From the NCBI GenBank assembly GCA_002387845.1, contig DGLB01000060.1, positions 1 through 64,000 on the forward strand: 64,000 nt of DNA, read 5' to 3'. The position numbers were made by a program, and so were the translations under genes. Numbering within the stretch: position 1 is the stretch's first letter; each line of letters opens with the position of its first letter. This document shows, one piece after another, positions 1-9,907 of this stretch. Below the pieces are notes generated by a model, which did not search any database, had not been told where the DNA came from, and saw nothing but the letters and a program-made list of their open reading frames with translations. Source of the DNA: Stenotrophomonas maltophilia (GTDB lineage: Bacteria; Pseudomonadota; Gammaproteobacteria; Xanthomonadales; Xanthomonadaceae).

Positions 1-3000
1 CGTCCGCCGCGGCGGGCGCGGCGGCCACTGCTGCTTCCGGCGCGGCGGCGACGCTGGCGCTGGACACCGACGCGCTGCGGGCCCGTGCATTGCTGCTGGT
101 ACCTGCCGTGCGCTGGTCGATCTCGGTGACCTTGGCGTCCAGGGCACCCAGTGCATCCCCCACATTGCTGTAGCTGCTGCCCTGGATCACGTAGTTGGGG
201 GCCACGAACACGCCCTGCATACCCACGCTGGCCCCGCCGCCGAGGAAGCTGGCGGTGTCGGTCAAGGCCTGGAACAGCTGCCCGCCGTTGACGGCCTGGC
301 GGCTGCCGCTGGCGATGGACCCGGCCGCGACGTTGTCGACGGTAGTGCCCTGCAGGCCCGACAGGGTGACCGTGTCGCGGCTGCTGTCGTCATAGCTCAG
401 TGCATTGGCGGTGCTGGTTTCCACCGAACCGATGCGGTCGTCGATGTCGCCGACGCGGGTTTCCACCGAGGTCACGCGCTGGTTGGTGGTGTTGAGCTGC
501 CCGCCGGTCACCGCATCGGTGCTGCCCGCCGCAATCCGACCGGCTGCCACGTTGACGATGCGGCGCGTAGCCGGACCGTCGGTACCGTTGCCGCCCCCCA
601 CCGAGACCACGTTGGCTTCGACAGCGCGCGCGCCGGAGCCCAGGGCCACCGAGTTCGCTGCCGACACACCGGACGCCGAGCCGATCGCCACGCTGTTGGC
701 CCCGTTGCTGACAAAGGCACCGTTACCCACGGCGACCGCGTTGGTTGCATTGGTGGAGGCCAGGCGGCCGACCACGGTGCTGTTGTCGCCGCGCGCGGAG
801 GCATCTGCACCGACCGCGGTGGCTCCGGTGGCCGACGCCGTGGAGGTGGTGCCCAGCGCGGTGCTGCGGTTGCCGCTGGCGGTGGCTGCCGAACCCGACG
901 CCAGCGCGTCGGTGCCGCTGGCGGTGGCCACGCCACTGCCGCTGGCCTTGAAGTAGCGGGTTGCGGCATCCGCGGTGGCCGCCACGCTGTCCAGCTGGGC
1001 CTTGTTCACGGCATCCGTGGCGTTGGTCGCCGCGCCGACGTTGGTGATGCGCCGCGTGGCCGGGCCGGTGGTGCCGTTGCCACCACCGACCGAGACCACG
1101 TTGGCTTCGGTGGCACGCGAACCGGCACCCAGTGCGACGCTGCCGGTGCCGTTGGCCCAGGCGCTCTTGCCCAGTGCGGTGGCGTTGATGCCACTGTAGG
1201 CATAGCTGTCCTGGCCGATGGCGGTGGAGCCGGCCGAGGTCGCCCAGGCCAGTTGACCGACGGCGGTGGTCTGCGCCGCCGTGGCCCAGGCGCTGGCACC
1301 GCCAGCGAAGCTGTTGGCCCCGCTGGCCTGCGCGCTGTGGCCGACGGCGATGCCGTACGCCCCCGACGCGGTGCTGCCCCAGCCGAAGGCCGACGCGTAG
1401 TCGCCGCTGGCTTCCGCACCGTAGCCCAGCGCGGTGGTGCGTACGCCGGTGGCGGCACTGAAGGCACCCACGGCCGTGCTGTAGTCACTGCCGGCTTCGG
1501 CGCTGTAGCCGACGGCCGAAGATTGCAGTCCGGCCGAGGTGGCGTTGGCACCGCTGGCGGTGCTGAACACCCCGTCGGCCTGCGCACCGGCACCCAGCGC
1601 CGTCGCGCCGGTTCCGCTGGCGCTGGTGGCGCGATCCAGCAGCACGTTGCCGTTGGCATCCTCGTAGTACAGCGCGCCGCCGATCGCGGTGGCCGAATCG
1701 GCGGTGGCCGACGCGTTGAAGCCCGACGCCGAGGCGTTGCGGCCGCTGGCCAGCGAGCCGCTGCCATACGCCGACGCACCGGTGCCGAAGGCGTTGGATG
1801 CCTCGCCGGCCGCAGTGGCGTAGGCACCGTCAACGAAGCTGCCAACGTCATTGCCGTCGCCGCTGCCACTGGCCTGGAAGAACCGGCTGGTGTTCTCGGC
1901 GACGTCCGCAACTGCGTTGAGCTGGTCCAGGTTCACTGCATCGCTGCCCTCGGTACCGGCGGCGACGTTGGTGATCTGGCGCTGCGAGGTGGCCGTGCCG
2001 ACCGAGACGCTGTTGTCGCGGTCCGCGCGCGAGCCGGCACCCAGTGCGACGCTGTTGAGGCCGTTGGCGGTGGCGCTTTCGCCGAGCGCCGTAGCCCCCA
2101 CGGCATCGGCCCAGGAGTTCCAGCCCACTGCGGTAGCGTAGTCATCGGTGGCCCAGGCTCCGGCACCGAAGGCCGAGGCACCGGTGCCCGACGCGCGCGC
2201 CGGAATGAAGCCGAAGAAGGTGCTGCCGCCGATGGCGACGCTTTCATCGCCGGTGGCTTCGCTGAACTCGCCCACTGCAACCGAACTTGCACCGGTCGCA
2301 GTTGCCGCGGCACCGACGGCGGTGCTGTAGACGTTGGAGGCAACGGAACCGTAACCGAGTGCGGTAGACAGTTCGCCGGTGGCTTCGCTGTAGCTGCCGA
2401 ACGCCGAAGCGCCGGCTTCGGAGGCGGTGCTGCGGAAGCCGCTGGCGATGGCCTGCTGGCCGGACGCCACGGATTCGCTGCCATTGGCGGTGCTGTAGGC
2501 ACCGCTGGCGGCGGCACCGGCACCGGTCGCGCTGGCTCCGATCTCGGAAGCGGAAGCACCGTTACCGACGGCAATGCTGTCTTCGCCGGTCGCCTGCGCG
2601 TTGGTGCCCAGTGCAGCGGCATTGACGCCCGTTGCGAGTGCATCGGTACCTACGGCGGTGGCATTGCTGGCCAATGCATTGGCCCCGCTGCCGAGCGCGG
2701 TGGCACCATCGCCGATTGCGCTGGCGGCTTCACCCGCAGCGACGGCGTTGTCGCCATCGACGTAGGCACCGGCGTCGCTGGCATCGCTGCCCGTGGCCTG
2801 GAAGTACCTGCTGGTGTTTTCAGCCACGTCGGCCACGGCGTTGAGCTGGTCCAGGTTCACTGCGTCACTGCCCTCGGTACCGGCGGCGACGTTGGTGATC
2901 TGGCGCTGCGAAGTGGCCGTGCCGACCGAGACGCTGTTGTCGCGGTCCGCGCGCGAGCCGGCACCCAGTGCGACGCTGTTGAGGCCGTTGGCGGTGGCGC

Positions 3001-6000
3001 TTTCGCCGAGTGCCGTAGCACCGGCGGCATCGGCCCAGGAATTCCAGCCCACTGCGGTGGCGTAATCATCCGTGGCCCAGGCACCGGCACCGAACGCCGA
3101 GGCACCGGTGCCCGAGGCGCGCGCCGGAATGAAGCCGAAGAAGGTGCTGCCGCCGATGGCGACGCTTTCATCGCCGGTGGCTTCGCTGAACTCGCCCACC
3201 GCAACCGAACTTGCACCGGTCGCAGTTGCCGCGGCACCGACGGCGGTGCTGTAGACGTTGGACGCGACAGAGCCATAGCCCAGTGCAGTGGACAGTTCGC
3301 CGGTGGCTTCGCTGTAGCTGCCGAACGCCGAAGCGCCGGCTTCGGAGGCGGTGCTGCGGAAGCCGCTGGCGATGGCCTGCTGGCCGGAGGCGACGGATTC
3401 GCTGCCATTGGCGGTGCTGTAGGCACCGCTGGCCGCAGCACCGGCACCGGTGGCGCTGGCTCCGATTTCCGAAGCCGAGGCACCGCTGCCCACCGCGACG
3501 CTGTCTTCCCCGGTGGCCTGCGCGTTGGTGCCCAGTGCCGAGGCGTCCTCGCCTGCGGCGAGTGCATCCGTGCCGACGGCGGTGGCGTTGGTCGCCAGCG
3601 CATTGGCACCGCTGCCGAGTGCCGTGGCGCCATTGCCGATCGCGCTGGCTGCTTCGCCAGCGGCCAAGGCATTGTCGCCATCGACATAGGCACCGGCGTC
3701 ACTGGCATCGCTGCCACTGGCCTGGAAGTACTTGCTGGTGGCAGCGGCGGCATCGGCCACTGCATTGAGCTGGTTGAGGTTCACCGCATCGGTGCCTTCG
3801 GTACCGGCGGCGACGTTGGTGACCTGGCGTTCGCTGCCGGCGCTGCCGACCGACACACTGTCATCGCGGTCGGCAATCGAATCGGCACCCAGCGCCACGC
3901 TGTTCACGCCTTCGGAGGTAGCGGCATTGCCGAGCGCGGTGCTGTTCAGGCCGGGCGACCACGCACCACCGCCAACGGCGGTGGAGTAGTTGCCCGACGC
4001 TTCGGTCGGCAGCAGGCCGAACAGCGCACCACCGACGGCCACACTGTTGGTGCCGCTAGCCAGTGCGTTCTGGCCGGTGGCGGTGCTGTACGCGCCTGAG
4101 GCCACCGCATCGCCGCCGAGCGCCACGCTGTTGGAGCCGCTGGCTTCGGCGAAGTTGCCCAGTGCCGTGGCGTTGAATGCGGACGCGACCGCGTAGCCGC
4201 CGATGGCGGTGCTGTAGTTGCCTGCGGCCTGTGCGTTGAAGCCGTAGCTGGCCGACAGCGTTCCCGAAGCCACGCTTTCGCTGCCGACGGCGGTGGCACC
4301 ACGGCCACTGGCTTCGGTGTAGTAACCGAGCGCTACCGCTTCTTCGCCGGAGGCTTCCGACAGCGTGCCGCCGGCGAAGCTGCCAGCGCCGGAGGCGACG
4401 CTCGCCGCGCCGACGGCGGTGCTCTGCTCGCCCGACGCTTCACTTTCCGCACCGCTGGCGGTGGCGTACTCACCGGTAGCCTGTGCGTTGGCACCCACCG
4501 CCGACGCGTTGGCGGCGCTGGCCAGTGCATTCAGGCCGACGGCGGTTGCGCCAGCATCCAGTGCGAAGGCCCCACTGCCCACGGCCGATGCACCGGTACC
4601 GCTGGCGAAGCTGCTCGAACCCACCGCGGTGGCGTAGTCGCCGTCGGTGGCCGCATTGGAGCCGGCCGCCACACTGTCTTCGCCACCTGCCACGGCGACG
4701 CCGTCGCCGCTGGCCTGGAACTTGTCGGTGGCGGCGGTCAGCTGATCCACATTGACCGCATCGGTGCCCTCGGTACCGGCGGCCACCTGGGTGATCTGAC
4801 GCTGCTGGTCATCGTTGCCGACCGAGACGGTGTAGGCGCGATCCGCGGTGGAGCCCGCACCCAGCGCCACCGCATTGGACGCGCTGGCATTGCTGCCGGC
4901 ACCGATGCCGATCGCGCTTTCACCCCCGGCCACCACATTGGTGCCGATGGCGATGCTGTTGATGCTGTTGCCCAGCGCCTGGTAGCCCAGCGCGACGCTG
5001 TTGTTGGCATAGGCGAAGGCACCGCGCCCCACGGCCGTGGAGCTGGTGCCGCGTGCCCAGCTGTTGTAGCCGACCGAGGTCGCGCCTGCGCCATCGGCCC
5101 ACGCGGCGTAACCGAGTGCCGTGGCGTTGGCTTCGGTGGCCCATGCACTGGCACCAAACGCCGTTGCGCTTTCCGCAGTGGCCCAGGCGTAGGCACCAGT
5201 GGCGGTGCTTTCCACGCCGCTGGCCCAGGCGTTGTCGCCCTGCGCGATGCTGTAATCGCCTGAGGCGCGCGCCTTGTAGCCCTGCGCCAGGCTGTTGTCA
5301 GCAGTGGCCTGGGCACCCGTGCCGAAGGCGTTGCTGAGTGCACCGGTGGCCTGTGCACCGGAACCGACCGCCACCGCGTCCTGCGCCGCCGTGGTGCCGA
5401 TCAGCACGGCGTTGCCGTCGCCGTCGACAATCGGCTGGTTGTATTGGTCGTAGGCCTGGCCCTGGCCGCCGATGGCGACACCACCGGGGCCGGTGGCGGC
5501 CACGTTGCTGCCCACGGCCACGGTGTTGTCACCCGCTGCGGTTGCCCCGATTCCCACAGCGGTGGCACCCGCACCCAGCGCATTGCTGGCCTCGCCCGCT
5601 GCCAGGGCACCGTCGCCATCGGCAAAGGCACCCACATCGCTGTCAGCCGAGGCATTGGCCTTGAAGCGCAGCGCGGTGGCGTCAGCGGTATCGGCCACGG
5701 CGTCCAGTTGCGCCTTGTTTACCGCGTCAGTCGCTTCGGTACCGGCCGCCACATTGGTGATCTGGCGCTCGCTGCCAACGTCGCCCACGGATACGGTGTT
5801 GTCACGCACAGCGGTGGAGTTCGCGCCCAGTGCAACGCTGTTGGCACCGCGTGCGGTGCTGTAGAAGCCTACTGCGGTGCTCAGCTCACCGCTGGCCCAG
5901 CTTTCCGCGCCCAGCGCGGACGCACCGTCGCCCGGCGCATAAGCGAAGTAGCCCAGCGCGGTGGCTTCCGTGCCCGAGGCTTCGCTCAAGGTGCCGTTGG

Positions 6001-7843
6001 CAACGGCGTAATCGCCGCTGGCAATCGCGCCGGCACCCACGGCCGTTGCCGCTTCGCCGGTCGCCTGGGTCTGGACGAAGAAGCCCAGCCCCGGAATCAG
6101 ATCCACCGGCCCACCGACCGCGGTGCTGCTGGTGCCGGTGGCGGCGGTCTGCGTACCCACGGCGGTGGCGTAGTCACCGGTGGCGTTGGCGACGGCACCG
6201 AATGCCGAGGCCTGCGCACCAGCCGCATACGCACCCACGCCATACGACGAGGCCGCAAAGCCGGAGGCCTCCGCGCTGGCACCGACGGCGGTGCCGCCGA
6301 CGCCGGCGCTGGTGGCACCGGTATCGACCGGTACGCCGCCATTGGTGATCAGCGGGTCGCCGTTTTCATCCACGGCGGCACCGCCCACAGCGACGCTGCC
6401 TGGGCCTGCGGCCTGCGCGTTGTGGCCGAAGGCCGCACTGTTCTGGCCACTGGCCAATGCATTGTTGCCGACCGCAGTCGCATTCTGCGCCACCGCGACT
6501 GCGCCACTGCCCAGTGCGGTGGTGCCATTGCCGAGTGCGGTGCTGGCCTCACCGATGGCGGTGGCGTTGTCGCCGTCAGCCAGCGCGCCGGCGTCACTGT
6601 CCGCGCTGCCGGTCGCCTGGAAGTACTTTGCCGTGGTTTCGGCGACATCGCTGACCGCGTCCAGCTGCGACTTGTTCACGGCATCGTTGGCTTCGGTGCC
6701 ATCCGCCACGTGCGTGATCTGGCGCTGCAGGCCGTTGTTGTTGCCGACCGACACGGTGTCAATGCGGTCGGCATAGGAACCGGCACCGAGTGCCACGCTG
6801 CCCACCGCCACAGCGGCGGAATTGGAACCGAGCGCGGCACTGAAATCGGCCACGGCAGTGCTGAAGGCACCGACCGCGATCGACGCTTCGCCGCCACTGC
6901 CCGCACCACGGCCCAGCGAGGTGCTGCCGGCACCGATGGCGAGCGAGCCGCCGCCCACCGCGGTTGCGCCGTCGGCACTGGCCTCGGCGAGACCGCCGAT
7001 GGCGGTGGCTGCACCGTTCTCGCTGGCGGCAAACGACGACGCACCCAGTGCCACATCGCCCAGACCAATCGCCGCCGCACTCTGGCCGACGGCGGTGCTG
7101 GCATCCCCCAGCGCAAGACTGTTCTGACCGAAAGCACTGCCGCCAAGGCCGGCCGCGATGGCGTCGGTACCCACGGCGGTGGTGGCGTTCTGCAACGCCT
7201 GGCTGCGGTTTCCCACGGCGACGGCACCGTTACCGTCTGCGTTGGCGCTGGCACCCGCCGCGAGCGCGCCGTCACCGTCAATGCTGGCCGCATCGCTGCT
7301 GTTGTTCTCGCCATCGGCCTTGAAGTAGCGCGTGGCGCTCTCGGCCGTCGCGGCGACCTTGTCCAGCTGCGACTTGTTCACCGCGTCGGTCGCGGCGGTG
7401 CCGGCCGCGACATGGGTCACCTGCCGTTCCTTGCCCGCGTCACCGACCGACACCGAGTTGGCACGCGTGGCCTTCGAGCCTGCGCCGAGTGCCACGCTGT
7501 TGGCGGCCGACGCCGTGCTGTTGCTGCCGATGGCGACCGAGTTCGCGCCGGAAGCGGTGGCATTGCCGTCGACAAGGCAGCTGTCGATCACCGAGCTGTT
7601 GAGCACCACGCAGTTCGCGTTGCCGCCAATCTCGACCGACTGCGCGCGCACGTTCTGGGCCGCGCCGGCCAACCCGACTCCAAGCGTCAACGCAATGGCA
7701 GCGCTGAGCAGCGAGCTGCTGCGCGCGCCGTCGGATCGTCGCTGGTCAATGACCACGCCAGGTGACTGGCTGCTGGCCAACTCAGAGGCAACCACCATCT
7801 GCCCCAGTGCTTTGTTCCAGACCTTGCGATAAATCCGATTCAT
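1..7843 (-). CDS. Giant trimeric autotransporter adhesin (YadA/Ata type), C-terminus outside window
   Basis: Open from ATG at 7843 to the window edge (about 2614 codons, no stop), so the stalk end and outer-membrane anchor are missing. AGGAG at 7852-7856 is the ribosome site. The N-terminus starts MNRIYRKVWNKALGQ, the extended signal-peptide signature of type V autotransporters, and the hydrophobic core ends near AGAAQNVRAQ. The body is hundreds of head repeats of the SVAxGxxAxA kind (NSVALGAGS and similar), interrupted by necks with a DAVNxxQL core. Equivalent neck bases fall near 7397, 6695, 5738, 4772, 3800, 2876 and 1952, with a further one near 1037 and a DAVTGGQL variant near 510-530, so modules are about 0.7-0.97 kb. 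Several heads carry non-repeat loops (FFGFIPARAS, VDLIPGLGFFVQ, VDENGDPLITNG). By family it is a surface adhesin for cells, matrix or biofilm; the ligand is unknown. Confidence 0.93.
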   Translation of the reverse strand, partial: MNRIYRKVWNKALGQMVVASELASSQSPGVVIDQRRSDGARSSSLLSAAIALTLGVGLAGAAQNVRAQSVEIGGNANCVVLNSSVIDSCLVDGNATASGANSVAIGSNSTASAANSVALGAGSKATRANSVSVGDAGKERQVTHVAAGTAATDAVNKSQLDKVAATAESATRYFKADGENNSSDAASIDGDGALAAGASANADGNGAVAVGNRSQALQNATTAVGTDAIAAGLGGSAFGQNSLALGDASTAVGQSAAAIGLGDVALGASSFAASENGAATAIGGLAEASADGATAVGGGSLAIGAGSTSLGRGAGSGGEASIAVGAFSTAVADFSAALGSNSAAVAVGSVALGAGSYADRIDTVSVGNNNGLQRQITHVADGTEANDAVNKSQLDAVSDVAETTAKYFQATGSADSDAGALADGDNATAIGEASTALGNGTTALGSGAVAVAQNATAVGNNALASGQNSAAFGHNAQAAGPGSVAVGGAAVDENGDPLITNGGVPVDTGATSAGVGGTAVGASAEASGFAASSYGVGAYAAGAQASAFGAVANATGDYATAVGTQTAATGTSSTAVGGPVDLIPGLGFFVQTQATGEAATAVGAGAIASGDYAVANGTLSEASGTEATALGYFAYAPGDGASALGAESWASGELSTAVGFYSTARGANSVALGANSTAVRDNTVSVGDVGSERQITNVAAGTEATDAVNKAQLDAVADTADATALRFKANASADSDVGAFADGDGALAAGEASNALGAGATAVGIGATAAGDNTVAVGSNVAATGPGGVAIGGQGQAYDQYNQPIVDGDGNAVLIGTTAAQDAVAVGSGAQATGALSNAFGTGAQATADNSLAQGYKARASGDYSIAQGDNAWASGVESTATGAYAWATAESATAFGASAWATEANATALGYAAWADGAGATSVGYNSWARGTSSTAVGRGAFAYANNSVALGYQALGNSINSIAIGTNVVAGGESAIGIGAGSNASASNAVALGAGSTADRAYTVSVGNDDQQRQITQVAAGTEGTDAVNVDQLTAATDKFQASGDGVAVAGGEDSVAAGSNAATDGDYATAVGSSSFASGTGASAVGSGAFALDAGATAVGLNALASAANASAVGANAQATGEYATASGAESEASGEQSTAVGAASVASGAGSFAGGTLSEASGEEAVALGYYTEASGRGATAVGSESVASGTLSASYGFNAQAAGNYSTAIGGYAVASAFNATALGNFAEASGSNSVALGGDAVASGAYSTATGQNALASGTNSVAVGGALFGLLPTEASGNYSTAVGGGAWSPGLNSTALGNAATSEGVNSVALGADSIADRDDSVSVGSAGSERQVTNVAAGTEGTDAVNLNQLNAVADAAAATSKYFQASGSDASDAGAYVDGDNALAAGEAASAIGNGATALGSGANALATNATAVGTDALAAGEDASALGTNAQATGEDSVAVGSGASASEIGASATGAGAAASGAYSTANGSESVASGQQAIASGFRSTASEAGASAFGSYSEATGELSTALGYGSVASNVYSTAVGAAATATGASSVAVGEFSEATGDESVAIGGSTFFGFIPARASGTGASAFGAGAWATDDYATAVGWNSWADAAGATALGESATANGLNSVALGAGSRADRDNSVSVGTATSQRQITNVAAGTEGSDAVNLDQLNAVADVAENTSRYFQATGSDASDAGAYVDGDNAVAAGEAASAIGDGATALGSGANALASNATAVGTDALATGVNAAALGTNAQATGEDSIAVGNGASASEIGASATGAGAAASGAYSTANGSESVASGQQAIASGFRSTASEAGASAFGSYSEATGELSTALGYGSVASNVYSTAVGAAATATGASSVAVGEFSEATGDESVAIGGSTFFGFIPARASGTGASAFGAGAWATDDYATAVGWNSWADAVGATALGESATANGLNSVALGAGSRADRDNSVSVGTATSQRQITNVAAGTEGSDAVNLDQLNAVADVAENTSRFFQASGSGDGNDVGSFVDGAYATAAGEASNAFGTGASAYGSGSLASGRNASASGFNASATADSATAIGGALYYEDANGNVLLDRATSASGTGATALGAGAQADGVFSTASGANATSAGLQSSAVGYSAEAGSDYSTAVGAFSAATGVRTTALGYGAEASGDYASAFGWGSTASGAYGIAVGHSAQASGANSFAGGASAWATAAQTTAVGQLAWATSAGSTAIGQDSYAYSGINATALGKSAWANGTGSVALGAGSRATEANVVSVGGGNGTTGPATRRITNVGAATNATDAVNKAQLDSVAATADAATRYFKASGSGVATASGTDALASGSAATASGNRSTALGTTSTASATGATAVGADASARGDNSTVVGRLASTNATNAVAVGNGAFVSNGANSVAIGSASGVSAANSVALGSGARAVEANVVSVGGGNGTDGPATRRIVNVAAGRIAAGSTDAVTGGQLNTTNQRVTSVETRVGDIDDRIGSVETSTANALSYDDSSRDTVTLSGLQGTTVDNVAAGSIASGSRQAVNGGQLFQALTDTASFLGGGASVGMQGVFVAPNYVIQGSSYSNVGDALGALDAKVTEIDQRTAGTSSNARARSASVSSASVAAAPEAAVAAAPAAAD
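1952..2875 (-). repeat. 924-bp in-frame tandem module of the adhesin, copy 1
   Basis: This unit matches the next 924 bp in phase. Both begin at the same neck base and carry the same head series, including the FFGFIPARAS loop. Identity looks very high over roughly the first 550 bp and falls to a level I would estimate by eye at about 85% in the last 230 bp. 924 bp is 308 codons, so gain or loss of a copy keeps the frame. Confidence 0.85.
2876..3799 (-). repeat. 924-bp in-frame tandem module of the adhesin, copy 2
   Basis: Second copy of the 308-residue head-plus-neck module. The module after it (3800-4771) has a related neck but different head repeats and a length of 972 bp, so only these two copies look recently duplicated. 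Confidence 0.85.
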
Positions 7844-8473
7844 CGATGCGACTCCTGGTTGGCTGGTTTTAGGCAAAGCGACGCCAACGCCAGGCCGCGT
7901 GGCCCAACGTCCCCTGAGGGCGTTTTCCGCTTGATTTACTGCGTTGTGCCGGATGGCGCGCGCTCGGCGCGATCGACGAACAGAGAACTCGCCATCCTTG
8001 CGGTTGCTTCCGAACTGAACACTTGCAAACTGAGAACTCAGTGTTAACGCAGGGTTTTCAGAACGTCAAGACTTTGACAGCAGAAATTGTTCTAACGCGA
8101 GAAGCGTCACACATTTGACTATTCATGCAGCGAATTTGTTAGCTGCATGTGAGCGTTTGTCATCACGCGATCGTGCGTGTGAAACGCGATGTAACTCATT
8201 GGCGGGCATTGAAACGCGCCGCGCGCGTGCGGTGAATTTTCACGTCGCTTTCACTGAAATAGAGCGCATGACGCATCGAATCCATACGCTGGCGTCGAGT
8301 GCGGTGCGCATGCGGGTCATGTCGCGGTGCGGCAGCAACAGCGCGATGCGGAAGTGGCAACTGCGCGAATTCGATCCCCGCCGCCCCGCCGCAATGCAAA
8401 CTTTCTTAAAGCACCCAACGCTGCCCCTCACTATTGTTCGCCCCCCTCCCCCTCACTCAATGGCAAACACGTC
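7844..8473. other. Intergenic region between adhesin and 8474 gene
   Basis: About 630 bp without a supported gene. It is visibly richer in A and T than its surroundings, as expected for promoters. It must hold the adhesin promoter (minus) and that of the 8474 gene (plus). An open frame at 7859-8047 has no ribosome site or recognisable product. Confidence 0.6.
8041..8069 (-). promoter_or_regulatory. Possible sigma-70 promoter of the adhesin
   Basis: On the minus strand a TTGACG hexamer (8069-8064) is followed, after 17 bp, by TAACAC (8046-8041). The -35 is good and the -10 is poor. If used, the transcript would have a leader of nearly 200 nt. Confidence 0.35.
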
Positions 8474-8857
8474 ATGACCACCTTTGCCGTGGCCGCACCA
8501 GCACCCATCACGGACGCACCACGCCGCTCCACACCGGCGACGCCAACCATCGGAGACCATTCCCGCCGCCCCCCACCGGAAACGGTGCGCAACGAAGCGC
8601 GGTCGACCCAGGCTGCACGGCCCTCCATTCACCCCGCACACACCGAAACCGCCCAGGGTGCCAATGCGTTCCTGGCCAGGATGGATGAGATGGGGAGGGT
8701 GATCCTCGAAGGAAGGGAAGTCAGCTGGGCCATCGAGCAGGGGTTGTCAGCACCGGACATCGCCAGCAGGTACGGCATTCGACAAGGCAGTGACGCCTAC
8801 AGGACACTGGAGCACAGGGTGGAGGCCACCCGGCGAGCCGCCCCTGCACAGGGATGA
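8474..8857 (+). CDS. Unrecognised 127-aa protein with one copy of a GxS(9)GI motif
   Basis: I do not recognise this protein. Residues 1-60 are rich in Pro, Thr, Arg and Ala and look disordered. Residues 63-118 look helical and contain QGLSAPDIASRYGI (residues 89-102). The same 14-residue pattern (G-x-S, nine residues, then G/S-I) occurs three times in the next gene, so the two are probably paralogous or act together. There is no signal peptide or membrane segment. The start was placed at the ATG at 8474; an earlier in-frame ATG (8327) would add an unlikely Arg/Pro-rich tail. Secreted effector, regulator or phage remnant all remain open. Confidence 0.55.
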   Translation: MTTFAVAAPAPITDAPRRSTPATPTIGDHSRRPPPETVRNEARSTQAARPSIHPAHTETAQGANAFLARMDEMGRVILEGREVSWAIEQGLSAPDIASRYGIRQGSDAYRTLEHRVEATRRAAPAQG

Positions 8858-8922
8858 AAATCTGGAAGCGTTACGGGGTGCGGCAACGCAGAATCGCGCG
8901 CCCCATTCCGATTTGATCCTGC

Positions 8923-9777
8923 ATGCCGCTCTCCCCTGCACGCGCGTCGAGCGCACTCAACGTCCCCACGGTGGTCTCCACCCACCGGGCCGCGGAAGTC
9001 GAAACAACGCCGCGATCCGCGCAGCCGCAGACGGTTGAGAATCGAGACAGCGCCTTCAAGCCGGCCACCACCGAGGACAAGGCCGCCCAGACGCGCATGT
9101 TCAGCCTCGCAGTCGAGAAGGGCTGCTACCTGATCGACGGCGGCGATTCGGTGGCTGCGGTCAGGCAGGCGCTGGGAATCGATCCAGGCACCTCTGCCGA
9201 GCGCGTCCTGTACGCGCATTGTGGACAGAAGCCACCCGGTCCCGTTTGTTCCGGCTCGAGCGCCAGCACGCACAACTGCGATGCTGCGCCAAGCCCGGTG
9301 CCGGACCTGCTTCCGTTTCCTGTCTACATGGTGCCACGTGAGCCGCATCGCTATCGGTCACCCGAAGGCGAAGCCTGGTTGACCGAAATGTGCAGGAAGG
9401 TGGCAGGGGGTGCCGACTATCAACAGATCATCGAAGAACATGACCACCTGATGCAGGACGCTGACGCCGACGTCGCGTCCGAGGACGCGTTCTCTCGCGC
9501 CAGGAGCGAATGCACCGAGTTCAAGGCGCTGCATGACCAGGCCATGGGGTCCGCGAGGCATGCACTTCTTTCGGGGAGGAGCCTTGCTGAAGCGGCTGCG
9601 CATTTCAGCATCCGGGCGGAACCCGACCTCCACAGCCTGGCGATGTTTGCCGCAGAGAAAATCGGTGCCCCGCGTGTTCGCATGGGCGAGAGCTTCAACG
9701 CAGTGAAGAAGGCGCTGGGAATCGGTGCGTATGGAAAGGCCGTGCAGGTGCTGGTGGAGGCGATGCCTGATGATTGA
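8923..9777 (+). CDS. Unrecognised 284-aa protein with three GxS(9)GI repeats
   Basis: Function unknown. The first 55 residues are polar and low-complexity. The rest looks alpha-helical, with three ungapped copies of one motif: GGDSVAAVRQALGI (73-86), SGRSLAEAAAHFSI (217-230) and MGESFNAVKKALGI (254-267). The upstream protein has a fourth copy. The motif resembles the turn-plus-helix of helix-turn-helix units (S..AV...LGI), but spacing is irregular and no DNA-binding domain is complete. Between copies 1 and 2 lies a Cys/Pro-containing linker (residues 100-140). The gene starts 65 bp after the upstream stop without a clear Shine-Dalgarno, so ATG 8923 is tentative. Base composition is less GC-rich than purL next door, suggesting accessory DNA. 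Confidence 0.6.
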   Translation: MPLSPARASSALNVPTVVSTHRAAEVETTPRSAQPQTVENRDSAFKPATTEDKAAQTRMFSLAVEKGCYLIDGGDSVAAVRQALGIDPGTSAERVLYAHCGQKPPGPVCSGSSASTHNCDAAPSPVPDLLPFPVYMVPREPHRYRSPEGEAWLTEMCRKVAGGADYQQIIEEHDHLMQDADADVASEDAFSRARSECTEFKALHDQAMGSARHALLSGRSLAEAAAHFSIRAEPDLHSLAMFAAEKIGAPRVRMGESFNAVKKALGIGAYGKAVQVLVEAMPDD

Positions 9778-9907
9778 TGGCATGCATGACGCTGGCCGGT
9801 AGGAGCGGGGTCGATGGTTGCAATGCGCTACCGGATGCGGGGGTGTTCACGGCAGTCGGCTGTCGCGCGACTCTACCGATCCTTGCCAGGATCGGCGTGT
9901 CTGTCCG

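Noticed and set aside
1253..4099. A 948-codon open frame on the plus strand
   Set aside because: It runs antisense to the adhesin, whose frame is continuous with a proper signal peptide and repeats. The Gly/Arg/Ala-rich product is a GC and repeat artefact. The 5444-7765 plus frame is the same.
1..7843. CRISPR-like array because of dense repeats
   Set aside because: The repeats are degenerate, codon-phased and coding, with no constant direct repeat and unique spacers.
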